Shown: piece by piece, positions 31,728-41,350 of the stretch
Numbering within the stretch: the stretch's first letter is position 1
Layout: each line of letters opens with the position of its first letter
Assembly: GCA_934177555.1 (NCBI GenBank)
Contig: CAKPPL010000001.1
Location: forward strand, 1-41,882
Direction of reading: 5' to 3'
Source of the DNA: an uncultured Clostridia bacterium
GTDB taxonomy: Bacteria > Bacillota > Clostridia > TANB77 > CAG-508
Length of the DNA: 41,882 nt
The notes under the pieces: generated by a model
The model's input: the letters and a program-made list of their open reading frames with translations, nothing else
What the model was told of the DNA's origin: nothing
The model's database searches: none
Program-made: the position numbers and the translations under genes

Positions 31728-34130
31728 TCATATTTTTAAAATTTTGCAAACAATAATACTCATATCATCTTTAGCTATTCCATAGTTATTGTCTATTGCT
31801 TCATTTATTATAATATCTGCTATCTTTTGACAGTTTTCTGTATTAATATCTTCTAACATATATTTTATCCATAGCTCTTTATTTTTGTATTCTATATTTG
31901 AATCTAATATTCCATCACTACACATTACTAATATGTCTTGATTTTCTATGTCTTTATCATATGTTGTTAAATTGATTTCTTTTAATATACCTGCTGGTAA
32001 ACTAAGTGATTTTACTATTTGTACTTTTTTCTTGTTTTTTACATAAGTAGGACATGAACCATTTTTTATAAATTCAACCTTTCCATTATACAAATCTATA
32101 ATCATAATGTCAAGTGTTGCGAAAATTTCTTCATTTGTATTCATAATTGTTGTATTTATTAAATCTATTGAAGTATCTTTGTCAAACCCTGTCATTAGCA
32201 ATCTTTCTAACATTTTTATTGCTATTTGACTGCTTTTTCTAGCTTCTGGGCCTGAACCCATTCCATCACTTAATGCAATTAAATATTTTCCATCATTTAA
32301 TCTTATTTGTAATAAACTATCTCCTGATATAGGACTATCATTTTTTAACTTTGTTGCTTGTCCTATTTGTAATATATATTTATCTGCTGATAAATAGCTA
32401 AATACTCTTTTTCCTTGCTTATTTAATTTTTTAGTTTTGGCTTCATTTTCTATCATTTTTTCATTAAGTGTTTTTTCTAATACCTTCTGTATTTTTCCTA
32501 CATCTGTATTTTCACTTATTTTGCTTTCTTCTTTTATATATACATCTATAAAATATCTATTTTCTTTTTTGTCTATTTCAATATCTTCTACAAGTATTCC
32601 TTTTATTTCAAGTGCTGATATTATTTTTTTCTTTTCATTTATATGTTTATTGCCTTCTTTTATTTCTTCTTCCATTTTCACAGCTATATTTGATATTGCT
32701 TTAGATACTCCATCTAGTTGAGCTTGTACATTTTTTTTGCTTGATTTTATCTTTTCTTCCCATATAAAATCATTTTTACTAGTTTTATATGCATAGTTTA
32801 CTGCTTTTACAATTTGTTCTATATCTTCTTTTATTTTTTTGCCTAATTTTTCGTCATCATATTCTATTATATAATTATTAAATTTTGCAAATGTATTTAA
32901 TAAATCTTGTTTATCTATTTCTTGCTTGTCTAATAATATATTTAATAATTCATTATTTATTGGATTTTCTGGTTTTGCCATATCTTCATATAACATATTT
33001 TCTTCTAATCCATCCAAATTATTTAATAATTCTGTTTCAAATTTTTGTCTATTTTGTATTAATGTTTTCTCTTCAGTTTTTTCTTTATATGTATCTGCCA
33101 TATCTTTTATTGTTTCAGATACCATATTTAATTTATTAATTGTTTCTTTGCTTTGATTTAATCCTCTTACTTCATAATCTGGAAATAATTCTTTTTTATT
33201 GTTTAGTTCTTCTACATCTATTCCTGCCCATTTTGGTATTGCTAATAGCCCTAATGATGCTATTAACGCTTCTTTTACTAATATTATATTTTCCATATCT
33301 CCTTTTGTCATATATATTAGTATTCCATTACCTACTAAAAATCCTGCTATTACTCCTATTTTTCCAAATTTATTTAATATACCTGCTATCATTCCTGATA
33401 ATGCATATATTGCAATTACTATTGGTTCATTTTGAGCTATTATTCCAAGTGTTACTCCTATTGTTACTCCAGATGTTGCTCCAACTAATATTCCATTTCT
33501 CCAACCAAGTACTAATACTATTAAAATGCTTAATATATTTTTTATTGATAATCCAAATATGCTTATATTTCCTAAACTTGCTATTGCTATTGATAATAAT
33601 AGACTTGCTCCCATTACCTCTTCTATTGAAAATGCTCTTCTTTCAGTTATTTCTTGTAATACTATTATTGAGTTTACAAATATTTTATAAAATACTACTG
33701 AGAATAATGCTAATGTTATATGTAATATTAAATCACCTATTGTGAATTTTGTTAATATTAATTTTGCTATCATTACTAACATTATGCTTGCAAATATATG
33801 TCCAGCTATTTTTATTTGTTCATTTTGATATTCATCATTCTCTCTTGGAGGTTTTACACATAGTAAAATTAATAACATTAGAATTATTAATATATAATTT
33901 AATACTCCTACTGTTCCTACTCCTACTATATTTCCAAGTAGTCCTGCTATTACTACTCCTATTGCAGGCACTCCACCTGCTAAACTTGCTCCAACTATTG
34001 CTATACTAAATGGTGAAACTTCTTGTCCCATTCCTATTGTTGATATCATAAATGATATAATATATATTATTATATTTTTTATATCTATTAAATTTTTTAG
34101 TATTTCTTTTTTTGTACTATTTTTTAACAT
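31728..34130 (-). CDS. spoIIE: Stage II sporulation protein E (SpoIIE)
   Basis: 800 residues from ATG 34128-34130, preceded by GAGGTGG. The N-terminal third (about 20-310) has ten or so membrane helices. A central cytosolic region (about 330-590) contains coiled coil. The C-terminal PP2C phosphatase domain (about 590-800) shows LIALSDGMGSGPEARKSSQI (metal-binding Asp and Gly) and DILVMCSDGILDSN. In Bacillus, SpoIIE dephosphorylates SpoIIAA-P at the polar septum and so activates sigma-F in the forespore, while also interacting with FtsZ. Membrane plus PP2C layout and length match the family, so the organism is very likely a spore former. Confidence 0.95.
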   Translation of the reverse strand: MLKNSTKKEILKNLIDIKNIIIYIISFMISTIGMGQEVSPFSIAIVGASLAGGVPAIGVVIAGLLGNIVGVGTVGVLNYILIILMLLILLCVKPPRENDEYQNEQIKIAGHIFASIMLVMIAKLILTKFTIGDLILHITLALFSVVFYKIFVNSIIVLQEITERRAFSIEEVMGASLLLSIAIASLGNISIFGLSIKNILSILIVLVLGWRNGILVGATSGVTIGVTLGIIAQNEPIVIAIYALSGMIAGILNKFGKIGVIAGFLVGNGILIYMTKGDMENIILVKEALIASLGLLAIPKWAGIDVEELNNKKELFPDYEVRGLNQSKETINKLNMVSETIKDMADTYKEKTEEKTLIQNRQKFETELLNNLDGLEENMLYEDMAKPENPINNELLNILLDKQEIDKQDLLNTFAKFNNYIIEYDDEKLGKKIKEDIEQIVKAVNYAYKTSKNDFIWEEKIKSSKKNVQAQLDGVSKAISNIAVKMEEEIKEGNKHINEKKKIISALEIKGILVEDIEIDKKENRYFIDVYIKEESKISENTDVGKIQKVLEKTLNEKMIENEAKTKKLNKQGKRVFSYLSADKYILQIGQATKLKNDSPISGDSLLQIRLNDGKYLIALSDGMGSGPEARKSSQIAIKMLERLLMTGFDKDTSIDLINTTIMNTNEEIFATLDIMIIDLYNGKVEFIKNGSCPTYVKNKKKVQIVKSLSLPAGILKEINLTTYDKDIENQDILVMCSDGILDSNIEYKNKELWIKYMLEDINTENCQKIADIIINEAIDNNYGIAKDDMSIIVCKILKI

Positions 34131-34416
34131 CCTTACCACCTCATACTTTTTTATAATTATGTACTATTGTAATCCTTTTGTTTTATCTTTTTTGTCTTTT
34201 TTTGTATTCTATTATAAAAAAGTTTTTTACATTTTGTGATATTTATTTTTTATTTTATTATTATTTGTCAAAGTTTGAAAGTTTTTAAAATATATTCAAA
34301 TTATAGCATATGGTTTTGATTTTTTCAATAAAAATTATACTATTCATGCAATTATCTTTAGGTTGTTCATATAATAATATTAGTACATAAATATTTTATA
34401 AGAAAGGATGTTAAAA

Positions 34417-34860
34417 ATGTCTGATAAAATGGATGATTTATTTGCTAATGTAAAGAAAATGGTTGATAGTGGAAATATACCTGATGATATAAAACAAATG
34501 ATGAATAATCTTCAAAATTCTAATAATTCTAACACAAATACAAATAATTCTAATGATGTAAATGTGCAAGAAATGCTTAATAATTTTTCAAATATGATGA
34601 ATAATAATCAAAACAACAATAATAGTTCAACAAATGAGAATTCTAATAATTTTAATATTGATATGAATACTATAATGAAGATGCAAAAAATTATGGGGCA
34701 AATGAATAATAAAAATGATCCTCGCGCAAATTTGCTTTATTCTCTAAAGCCTTATTTAAGAGATAGCAAAAAAGGTAAATTAGATCAATATGTAAATTTA
34801 CTTAATGTTTCTAAAATTGCTGATTTAATGAATAATAAGGATAACAATAAAAATGAATAG
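34417..34860 (+). CDS. Asn-rich small protein, unknown
   Basis: 147 residues from ATG 34417 (AAAGGA eight bases upstream). A helical N-terminus (MSDKMDDLFANVKKMVDSGN) leads to an asparagine-rich low-complexity middle (about 30-80, NNNQNNNNSS-type). A more conserved-looking C-terminal helix pair follows (MNTIMKMQKIMGQM, RANLLYSLKPYLRDSKKGKL, QYVNLLNVSKIADLM). The RxNLLxSLKPYLRxxKK pattern recurs in small clostridial proteins of unknown function. The stop overlaps the next gene by 8 bp. It is divergent from spoIIE, and 286 bp without a gene separate them. Confidence 0.7.
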   Translation: MSDKMDDLFANVKKMVDSGNIPDDIKQMMNNLQNSNNSNTNTNNSNDVNVQEMLNNFSNMMNNNQNNNNSSTNENSNNFNIDMNTIMKMQKIMGQMNNKNDPRANLLYSLKPYLRDSKKGKLDQYVNLLNVSKIADLMNNKDNNKNE

Positions 34861-35155
34861 ATTTCAAAATTATCGATTTCCATATCAATATTATAATCCC
34901 TATTATAGAAATAATATGTATCAAAAATATAATCCATATAGACCTGAATCAGTTGAACCTAAGCCAACTATTGAAGAAAAAGTTGAAGAGTCAAGATCTT
35001 CAAAACCAAAAGATGATAATTTTTTATTTGACTTATTTGGCATAAAATTATATTTTGATGATGTTTTAATTCTTAGCCTTTTATTTTTTCTTTATAAAGA
35101 AGAAGTAAAAGATGAAGGTCTTTTTCTTGCATTAGTAATGTTATTAATAAGCTAA
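34853..35155 (+). CDS. Small membrane protein with Tyr/Asn-rich N-terminus
   Basis: 100 residues. The N-terminus is rich in Tyr, Asn and Arg (RFPYQYYNPYYRNNMYQKYN), then an acidic linker, then a hydrophobic end (about 68-100; YFDDVLILSLLFFLYKEEVK and a last helix LALVMLLIS). The start overlaps the preceding stop by 8 bp, so translation is probably coupled. The layout (disordered aromatic-rich head plus two short hydrophobic segments) is common among small clostridial envelope or coat proteins, but the function is not known. A strong terminator follows. Confidence 0.68.
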   Translation: MNRFQNYRFPYQYYNPYYRNNMYQKYNPYRPESVEPKPTIEEKVEESRSSKPKDDNFLFDLFGIKLYFDDVLILSLLFFLYKEEVKDEGLFLALVMLLIS

Positions 35156-35191
35156 ATAAAGCAAATGTATTTATCTTACATTTGCTTTATT
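35155..35191. terminator. Bidirectional terminator
   Basis: Perfect 15-bp arms (35155-35169 and 35177-35191; AATAAAGCAAATGTA on the left) with a seven-base loop. It lies between the plus-strand small gene and the convergent minC, with T runs on both sides. Confidence 0.92.
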
Positions 35192-35192
35192 T

Positions 35193-35801
35193 TTATTCTA
35201 TAATTATTTGATCTTCTTCAACATATATATATGCATTTTTATAAATTTCTTCATCATCTTTGTCAATTTCTTTTACTATATTAGATATTCTTAATTGAAC
35301 TGCATCTAGAGCACTTGCACTTATTATTGCTTCTTTATTTCCCTTAGCTCCGGCATGTGCAAGACCTCTAAGTGTTCCTACTACAATTATATTATCACAT
35401 GCAATAACTTCTGCTCCAGCATTAACATCTCCTATTATTACAATACTTCCTTCTACTTCCATTTTTTGTCCTGAACGTAATGAACCTCTATGAAATGTTG
35501 TTTCTGATGTTGTAATATTTTTCTTATAACTTTTTGTTATGCTGTGTAGCCCTAAGGTTGTAGGTGTGTCAAAATTGACATCTACATTTATTTTCTTTTT
35601 TATAAGTTCTCTTATTTCTTCTATTTCTTTATTTTTTAATATTTTTCCTGTTACTCTTATTGGTGTTTGTTCATTTTTATATAATTTTTTTAATTCTGTT
35701 ATTTTCTTTTCAAGATTTTCTATTATTGCATCTTGAGTTGCATTATCATTTATTTTTACAAGTATTTCATCTTTTTTCAAATTTATACTAACACAGTTCA
35801 T
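35193..35801 (-). CDS. minC: Septum site-determining protein MinC
   Basis: 202 residues from ATG 35799-35801 (AAGGA seven bases before; the longer frame overlaps it). The N-terminal domain (about 1-90) is followed by the C-terminal right-handed beta-helix: TTFHRGSLRSGQKMEVEGSI, then VIIGDVNAGAEVIACDNIIV and VGTLRGLAHAGAKGN. Short beta-strand repeats of the G-D-V-N-A-G-A-E type are typical for MinC. With MinD it inhibits FtsZ polymerisation at the poles. MinD is not in the window and may lie elsewhere. It closes the radC-mre-mrdA operon. Confidence 0.93.
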   Translation of the reverse strand: MNCVSINLKKDEILVKINDNATQDAIIENLEKKITELKKLYKNEQTPIRVTGKILKNKEIEEIRELIKKKINVDVNFDTPTTLGLHSITKSYKKNITTSETTFHRGSLRSGQKMEVEGSIVIIGDVNAGAEVIACDNIIVVGTLRGLAHAGAKGNKEAIISASALDAVQLRISNIVKEIDKDDEEIYKNAYIYVEEDQIIIE

Positions 35802-35822
35802 ATTTACATCCTTCCTCATCTT

Positions 35823-37976
35823 TTACCTTATACTTTCAGTATATGGCTCTGCTTTTACAGATTCATTTACTTCTGATGTTTCATTTCTGCCAAAATATTG
35901 TGTAAGAATGTCTCTTGCTACTTCTGCTGCATAATTACCATGTCCACCATTTTCTATCATTACAACTACTGCAACTTCTGGATTTTCAAATGGTGCAAAA
36001 CATACAAACCATGCATTTACTTTATCATTTCCATTGCTATCTTTTCCTGCTTCTGCTGAACCTGTTTTTCCTGCAATTTCTACCCCAAAGTTTTTGAATA
36101 CATTATATGCTGTTCCTCCTGCTTCTTCTGTTGCAAGCCTCATTCCCTCTTTGGCTATATTTATATTTTCTTGATTTATTTGTATTCCATCATCTGATGT
36201 ATCTGTTCCTAAAATCTCGTTAGTATATTTTCTTATTTCTTCTTTTGATACTTCTGTTCCATCTGAATTTAATATTGATTTTATAATTGTTGGATTTACT
36301 ACTGTTCCACCATTTGCTATTGATGAAATATATTTAGCTATTTGCATTGGTGTATAACTATTGTCTCCTTGTCCTATTGCTGATATTACTGTGTCTCCAG
36401 GATACCAAGAACCTCTATTTAATTTTGCCTTAGTTTCTTTTGATGCAACTGTTCCAGCTGATTCACTTGGTAATTCTATTCCTGTTTTTTTACCTAGTCC
36501 AAAATGTAATGCATATTTAGATAAATTATCTATTCCCATTCTTAATGCTGTTTCATAAAAGAAATAATTACATGAATGTTGTAATGCTTGTGTTACATTT
36601 AAGTATCCATGTCCTCTATGATAACTTGTATAATACCAACATTTATAAGAATCATTATTAATTTTATATACTCCTATATCATTTATTTTTTCTTTTGAAG
36701 TTATTGCTCCTGTTTCAAGACCAGCTATTGCTGTTACCATTTTAAATATTGAACCTGGTTCATATGTAGATTGAGTTGTTTTATTTAATAAAGGTTTTGC
36801 TGAATTATTGATTAATTCATTCCATTTATCTGATGAAATTCCACCAACAAACCATTCTGGTTCAAATGTAGGATTACTTGCTGTTGCTAATACTTCTCCT
36901 GTATTAACATTCATTACTACTGCTGCACCTGCTTGTGCATCATATGTTTGTGAAAATCCACCATTTCTTATTTTATTGATGCAATTTTCTAATGCTGTTT
37001 CTGTGGTTTTCTGTAAATCTGAGTCTATTGTTAACATTACATTACTTCCTGCTACTGCTTCATTTGTAACATATTCTCCTGTTATTGTTCCATCAACAGA
37101 CATCTCTACTTGCTTTTCTCCATCTTTTCCTTTTAAATATTTTTCAAATACATATTCTATACCTGTTCTTCCAATTATATCATCACTTTTATATGTATCT
37201 TTTTTTGCTTTATACTCATCTTCGTTTATTTTTCCTGTATATCCTATTACATGTGATGCTAAAGTTCCAGCTAAATATGTTCTTACTGCTTTTGTTTTTA
37301 TATTTATTCCAGGAAATTCTGCATTTCTTTCACTTATTTGTGCAACTACTTCATTATTTACATCTGAAGCAATTTCTATTGCTTTTGTTGCACTATATCC
37401 TGTTGTTGTTATCTTATATCTTATTGATATTATTTTTCTTACTTCTTCTATATTATCATTTGAAATTTCATATTTACTTTTAAATTTGTTTATTGCATCT
37501 TCTGCACTTGCATTTTCTTCTAGTTTATATTTTGCTTTCCAATTTGCAAGTTCTTTATCTTTTATTGTATATTCATATGGATTTATTTTAACAGGAAATG
37601 TGTCTGTAAATGATATCTGATATTTTTCTAACAAATTTACTAATTGAAGAATACAATTATTTAATTCTTCATTTGATATATTTGTTTTATATAATTCTAT
37701 ACTATATTGTGTTCTCACTCCTGCAAGTTCATTTCCTGACCTATCTAAAATTGACCCTCTTGCAGATTCTATTGATGTTACTCTTGATAATCTTGTATTT
37801 GATTGTTCCCTATAACTTTCTCCATTTACTATTTGTAAATTAAATAGTTGCATTATTAATATTATTCCAATTATATATACCAAAATTGTTATTATATTAA
37901 ATCTAAAGTTGCTTTGTTCTGTTCCAAGCTCTTTTTCCCATGCTGTGTCTTTATCAAAACTTATTCTATTCTTCAA
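35823..37976 (-). CDS. mrdA: Penicillin-binding protein 2 (elongation transpeptidase)
   Basis: 717 residues. One N-terminal membrane helix (about 27-47) is followed by the PBP dimerisation domain (from QSNTRLSRVTSIESARGSIL, the usual RGxIxDRxG pattern). The transpeptidase domain carries SxxK (EPGSIFKMVTAIA, about 410), SxN (HSCNYFFYE, about 465) and KTG (EIAGKTGSAEAGKD, about 650). PBP2 crosslinks peptidoglycan during rod elongation with RodA and MreBCD. The start is TTG 37974-37976, supported by AAGGTG upstream; no ATG lies in a better place. It follows mreD directly (14 bp) and lies 21 bp before minC. Confidence 0.95.
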   Translation of the reverse strand: MKNRISFDKDTAWEKELGTEQSNFRFNIITILVYIIGIILIMQLFNLQIVNGESYREQSNTRLSRVTSIESARGSILDRSGNELAGVRTQYSIELYKTNISNEELNNCILQLVNLLEKYQISFTDTFPVKINPYEYTIKDKELANWKAKYKLEENASAEDAINKFKSKYEISNDNIEEVRKIISIRYKITTTGYSATKAIEIASDVNNEVVAQISERNAEFPGINIKTKAVRTYLAGTLASHVIGYTGKINEDEYKAKKDTYKSDDIIGRTGIEYVFEKYLKGKDGEKQVEMSVDGTITGEYVTNEAVAGSNVMLTIDSDLQKTTETALENCINKIRNGGFSQTYDAQAGAAVVMNVNTGEVLATASNPTFEPEWFVGGISSDKWNELINNSAKPLLNKTTQSTYEPGSIFKMVTAIAGLETGAITSKEKINDIGVYKINNDSYKCWYYTSYHRGHGYLNVTQALQHSCNYFFYETALRMGIDNLSKYALHFGLGKKTGIELPSESAGTVASKETKAKLNRGSWYPGDTVISAIGQGDNSYTPMQIAKYISSIANGGTVVNPTIIKSILNSDGTEVSKEEIRKYTNEILGTDTSDDGIQINQENINIAKEGMRLATEEAGGTAYNVFKNFGVEIAGKTGSAEAGKDSNGNDKVNAWFVCFAPFENPEVAVVVMIENGGHGNYAAEVARDILTQYFGRNETSEVNESVKAEPYTESIR

Positions 37977-37990
37977 TTTTTCACCTTCTT

Positions 37991-38524
37991 TTAAAAATAT
38001 CTTGTTAAAATTTTATCCCCTTTTATTTCATTTTCTATTTCATATCCAGTGAATTTCATTAATGGATATAATATAATTGTCAATATTATATTATATAATA
38101 CCTCTATTGAGAGTATTTTTATGAATTCTAATATTTCTGTATTAATTCCTATTGTTAAATATCTTAATATATATAATATCACTTCATATAATATTGTAAC
38201 TATTACTGACATTACTATTACTGTTATTCTGCTATCTTTAGAAAAATTTTTATCAAATAAGCCTCCTATAATACCTACTATTGCTAAACATACAGATGTT
38301 ATTCCAAAATTCGTTCCAATCCATATGTCTAATAATATTCCTCCAATTATTCCATATATTATCCCCATGCAACTTCCCATATACAGTCCTATATATAGCA
38401 TAAAAATTATGAATAAATTAGGTTTTATTCCTGCTATTAACATATTGTTAAATAAGTTGGTTTGTAAGAAGTATGTAATTATAAATGTTATTATTAAAGA
38501 TATGTGTATTATCAATTTTTTCAT
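37991..38524 (-). CDS. mreD: Rod shape-determining protein MreD
   Basis: 177 residues with five to six membrane helices spread over the length and no soluble domain, as usual for MreD. It holds NLFIIFMLYIGLYMGSCMGI and a GGLFDKNFS loop in the middle. Position after mreC and before mrdA supports the assignment, since sequence conservation in this family is low. MreD is an integral membrane partner of MreC and the elongasome. AAAGGAAAAAG precedes ATG 38522-38524. Confidence 0.9.
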   Translation of the reverse strand: MKKLIIHISLIITFIITYFLQTNLFNNMLIAGIKPNLFIIFMLYIGLYMGSCMGIIYGIIGGILLDIWIGTNFGITSVCLAIVGIIGGLFDKNFSKDSRITVIVMSVIVTILYEVILYILRYLTIGINTEILEFIKILSIEVLYNIILTIILYPLMKFTGYEIENEIKGDKILTRYF

Positions 38525-38567
38525 TTTTCTTTTTCCTTTCTAAAATCACATATCCTGTTTTTATAGG

Positions 38568-39386
38568 TTATTGATTTGTTATTACAAGTACTGTTTCTAA
38601 TTTTTCAAAGTCTACGGCTGTCTCAATTACAGCATATGAGTCTGTTTTATTGCTTCCTTCTACTATTTTTTTTATTTTTCCTACATGTATTCCTTTCATA
38701 TATATTCCACCTAGTCCTGATGTTTCTATACTATCTCCTTGTATAAGATTTGCATCTGTTGCCATTAGTGTTGCTTTTAATGTTGTATTACTTTCTAATG
38801 TGCCTTTACATATCATACTATCTCTTGTTGAACTAGTTAAGCAACTTGTTGCACTTGTACTATCTACTATTATTTGTATTTTTGCTGTTTTTGAAGTTAC
38901 AGATACTACATGTCCTACTAAGCCTTCATTTGCTATTACTGTCATATTTTCTTTTATTCCATTGTCACTTCCAACATTTATTACAAGTGTTTTTGAATAA
39001 TTACTTATATCTCTTAATATTATTGAGCCTGGTACTGTTGTATAATCTCCGTATTTTTGTGCCAAATTCAATTCTTGTTTTAATTGTTCATTTTCGTTTT
39101 TTACTATTTCGTATTCTCTTAAAGTCTGCTCTAGTTCTCCATTTTTTTCTTTTAATTCTGAATTTTCTTTTTTTAGTTCTTCTATATTTTCAAAAAATTT
39201 GTCATTATTACTTAATTTGTTTTTTAAATATGTTAAACCATTTTCAACAGGTACTATAAATGCATTTGCAATATTTTCCATAATTGTTTTGTTCTCTTTA
39301 TTTTGATTAGAAAATATTACTATTATTATTAAAAGTAATATTGTTAATATTACTCCTATTATTTCACCTTTTTTGTTTTTATTCAT
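38568..39386 (-). CDS. mreC: Rod shape-determining protein MreC
   Basis: 272 residues: one N-terminal membrane helix (about 9-26), a coiled coil (about 62-115; NIEELKKENSELKEKNGELE and on), then beta domains (about 120-265) with GSIILRDISNYSKTLVINVG and GLVGHVVSVTSKTAKIQII. This is the normal MreC architecture; it bridges MreB/MreD to PBP2. The ATG at 39384-39386 directly abuts the mreB stop, and its ribosome site (AAGGAG) lies inside the Arg codons that end mreB. Confidence 0.95.
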   Translation of the reverse strand: MNKNKKGEIIGVILTILLLIIIVIFSNQNKENKTIMENIANAFIVPVENGLTYLKNKLSNNDKFFENIEELKKENSELKEKNGELEQTLREYEIVKNENEQLKQELNLAQKYGDYTTVPGSIILRDISNYSKTLVINVGSDNGIKENMTVIANEGLVGHVVSVTSKTAKIQIIVDSTSATSCLTSSTRDSMICKGTLESNTTLKATLMATDANLIQGDSIETSGLGGIYMKGIHVGKIKKIVEGSNKTDSYAVIETAVDFEKLETVLVITNQ

Positions 39387-40418
39387 TTATCTTCTTCTCC
39401 TTGAGTTTTTTAATACTGTTCTTAATTTGCTTAAGTCTTGTAGTGTTTTTTCTGTTCCTCTTACTACACAGTCTAATGGTTCTTCTACTACATATACTGG
39501 CATTCCTGTTTCTAAACTTATTAGCTTGTCTAAATTTTGAATAAGTGATCCTCCTCCTGCTAGTACTATACCTTTTTCCATTATGTCTGAGGCTAACTCT
39601 GGTGGGGTTTTTTCTAATGTAATTTTTACTACTTCTACTATTTTTGCAACAGATTCTTTTATTGCTTCTAATATTTGATTTGATGTGATTATTTCTGTTC
39701 TTGGTAACCCATTATTTAAGTCTCTACCTTTTACTTCCATTGACATTTGTGTCATTAATGGTAATGCACATCCTAATTCTTTTTTTATTTGTTCTGCTGT
39801 TGTTTGTCCTATTGCTAAATTTAATTCTCTTTTTATATAATTTATAATATCTTCGTCTAGCTCATCTCCTGCTACTCTTAATGAATTGCTTAATACTATT
39901 CCTCCTAAAGATATTACTGCTACTTCTGTTGTTCCTCCTCCGATGTCTACTATTATATTTCCACTTGGTTCTTCTATTTCTATTCCTGCTCCTATTGCTG
40001 CTGCCATTGGTTCTTCTATTAAATATACTTCTCTTGCTCCTGCATGTATTATTGTTTCTTCTACTGCTCTTTCTTCTACTTCTGTAATTCCTGATGGTAC
40101 TCCTACTAGTACTCTTGGTCTCATTGCATTATATCTTTTACATACTCTTGTTAATATATTTTTTAGTAATAGTTTTGTTGCTGTAAAGTCTGCTATTACT
40201 CCATCTTTTAATGGTCTTATTGCTTTTATTTCTTTTGGTGTTCTTCCTAGCATTTCTTTTGCTTCAAATCCTGTTGCTATTACTTCTCCTGTTTTTACAT
40301 CTATTGCTATTACAGATGGCTCTCTTAATACTATACCTTTTCCTTTTATTGTTACTAATATATTTGCTGTTCCTAAATCTATTCCTATATCTTTTGATTT
40401 GAATGACAAAAAATTCAT
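39387..40418 (-). CDS. mreB: Rod shape-determining protein MreB (actin-like)
   Basis: 343 residues from ATG 40416-40418 (AAAGGAAG seven bases upstream; the TTG-started longer frame overlaps that site). Actin-fold nucleotide motifs are present: DIGIDLGTANILVTIKGKGI (phosphate 1), NIIVDIGGGTTEVAVISLGG (phosphate 2) and GIVLAGGGSLIQNLDKLI (adenosine). MreB filaments direct lateral cell-wall synthesis, so the organism is probably rod-shaped. The end is unusually basic (NSRRRR), which overlaps the mreC ribosome site. It lies 14 bp after radC in one operon. Confidence 0.97.
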   Translation of the reverse strand: MNFLSFKSKDIGIDLGTANILVTIKGKGIVLREPSVIAIDVKTGEVIATGFEAKEMLGRTPKEIKAIRPLKDGVIADFTATKLLLKNILTRVCKRYNAMRPRVLVGVPSGITEVEERAVEETIIHAGAREVYLIEEPMAAAIGAGIEIEEPSGNIIVDIGGGTTEVAVISLGGIVLSNSLRVAGDELDEDIINYIKRELNLAIGQTTAEQIKKELGCALPLMTQMSMEVKGRDLNNGLPRTEIITSNQILEAIKESVAKIVEVVKITLEKTPPELASDIMEKGIVLAGGGSLIQNLDKLISLETGMPVYVVEEPLDCVVRGTEKTLQDLSKLRTVLKNSRRRR

Positions 40419-40432
40419 AGTTGTTCTTCCTT

Positions 40433-41134
40433 TCAATTTTTATTTTTTATTAGAGAAAATATGCTTACATATTCTCCTCCACCTATTATTATATGGTCTG
40501 CTAGTTTTATTCCTAATATTTCTGTAGCTTTTTGTACCTTTTCTGTAAATTCTATATCTCTTATACTTGGTGTGGGATCTCCTCCTGGATGATTATGAAT
40601 TAATATAATTTGCTCTGCTTCTATTTTTACTGCTTCATTTAATACCATTTTTATTGTTGCTACTGCAAAGTTTCCACTGCCTATTGCTACATCTTTTATT
40701 TTTAGTAAATTGCTTTTGTTGTCTAACATTGCAACTTTTAGTATCTCTTGTTTTTCAAATCTCATTTTATCTATTAGTATTTCTACTATGTCTTTTGGTC
40801 TTCGTATTTTCTTTTTTCTATAATTTGCTGTTCCATTCATTCTTGTGGCTATTTCACATACTGCTTTTATTTGTATTGCTTTTATCTTTCCTATTCCTTT
40901 TATTTTGGTTAGTTCTTCTATTGTTATTTCTCTTAAATAGTTTAAGTTTTCTTTTTCTGGATTTTCGTTTAATTTTAATATTTTGTGTGCTAATCCTATT
41001 GCTGGTTCTTCTTTTGTTCCTGTTTTTATTATTATTGCTAATAATTCTGCATTTGTGAGTGTTTTTTCTCCATATTGTTCTAGCTTTTCATATGGTCTTT
41101 CTGTTTCTGGTAATTCTTTCATTTTTAATGGCAA
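40433..41134 (-). CDS. radC: RadC/JAB-domain protein
   Basis: 233 residues if translation starts at TTG 41132-41134, which has GGAGG ten bases upstream. A frame extending to 41254 is unlikely: its start lacks a ribosome site, and a consensus promoter lies inside the extension. The protein has an N-terminal helix-hairpin-helix region (KELPETERPYEKLEQYGEKT, then EELTKIKGIGKIKAIQI). The C-terminal JAMM domain carries ILIHNHPGGDPTPSIRDIEF (His-x-His ... Asp metal motif). RadC proteins were once tied to DNA repair but their activity is unsettled. Location ahead of mreB is common in Firmicutes. Confidence 0.92.
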   Translation of the reverse strand: MPLKMKELPETERPYEKLEQYGEKTLTNAELLAIIIKTGTKEEPAIGLAHKILKLNENPEKENLNYLREITIEELTKIKGIGKIKAIQIKAVCEIATRMNGTANYRKKKIRRPKDIVEILIDKMRFEKQEILKVAMLDNKSNLLKIKDVAIGSGNFAVATIKMVLNEAVKIEAEQIILIHNHPGGDPTPSIRDIEFTEKVQKATEILGIKLADHIIIGGGEYVSIFSLIKNKN

Positions 41135-41191
41135 TTTTTTCTTTCCTCCGTTCTTTTTGCCCCTTACGGATATTACCTTTACCGTGCTATT

Positions 41192-41220
41192 ATTATATAT
41201 TGATTTTACTTTTTTTTCAA
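41192..41220 (-). promoter_or_regulatory. Sigma-A promoter of the radC-mreBCD-mrdA-minC operon
   Basis: On the minus strand TTGAAA (41215-41220), a 17-bp spacer and TATAAT (41192-41197). It lies about 50 bp upstream of the radC ribosome site and behind the terminator at 41261-41321, so it is the likely start of the long cell-shape operon. Confidence 0.85.
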
Positions 41221-41260
41221 GTATTATATTAAATTTAATTGTGGCTTTTTGCATAGAAAA

Positions 41261-41321
41261 AAAACTAGTCTTTTTCTTAAATGTCTACTTACTGGTAAAC
41301 ACTTAATTTTAGACTAGTTTT
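41261..41321 (-). terminator. Terminator after the DGR template repeat
   Basis: Eleven-base arms AAAACTAGTCT (41261-41271) and AGACTAGTTTT (41311-41321); the interior can pair further. On the minus strand the stem is followed by a run of eight T. It separates the TR transcript from radC. Confidence 0.8.
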
Positions 41322-41350
41322 GTTATTACACAATCCTAAGTTTTATAGAA

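Noticed and set aside
33140..33745. Long open plus-strand frames opposite spoIIE, mrdA, mreB and the surface proteins
   Set aside because: They are Leu/Phe/Tyr-rich translations of the reverse strand of AT-rich genes, without ribosome sites; the minus-strand genes have clear family motifs.
41135..41254. N-terminal extension of RadC up to 41254
   Set aside because: No ribosome site at that start, and a consensus promoter lies inside the extension; TTG at 41132-41134 has GGAGG upstream.
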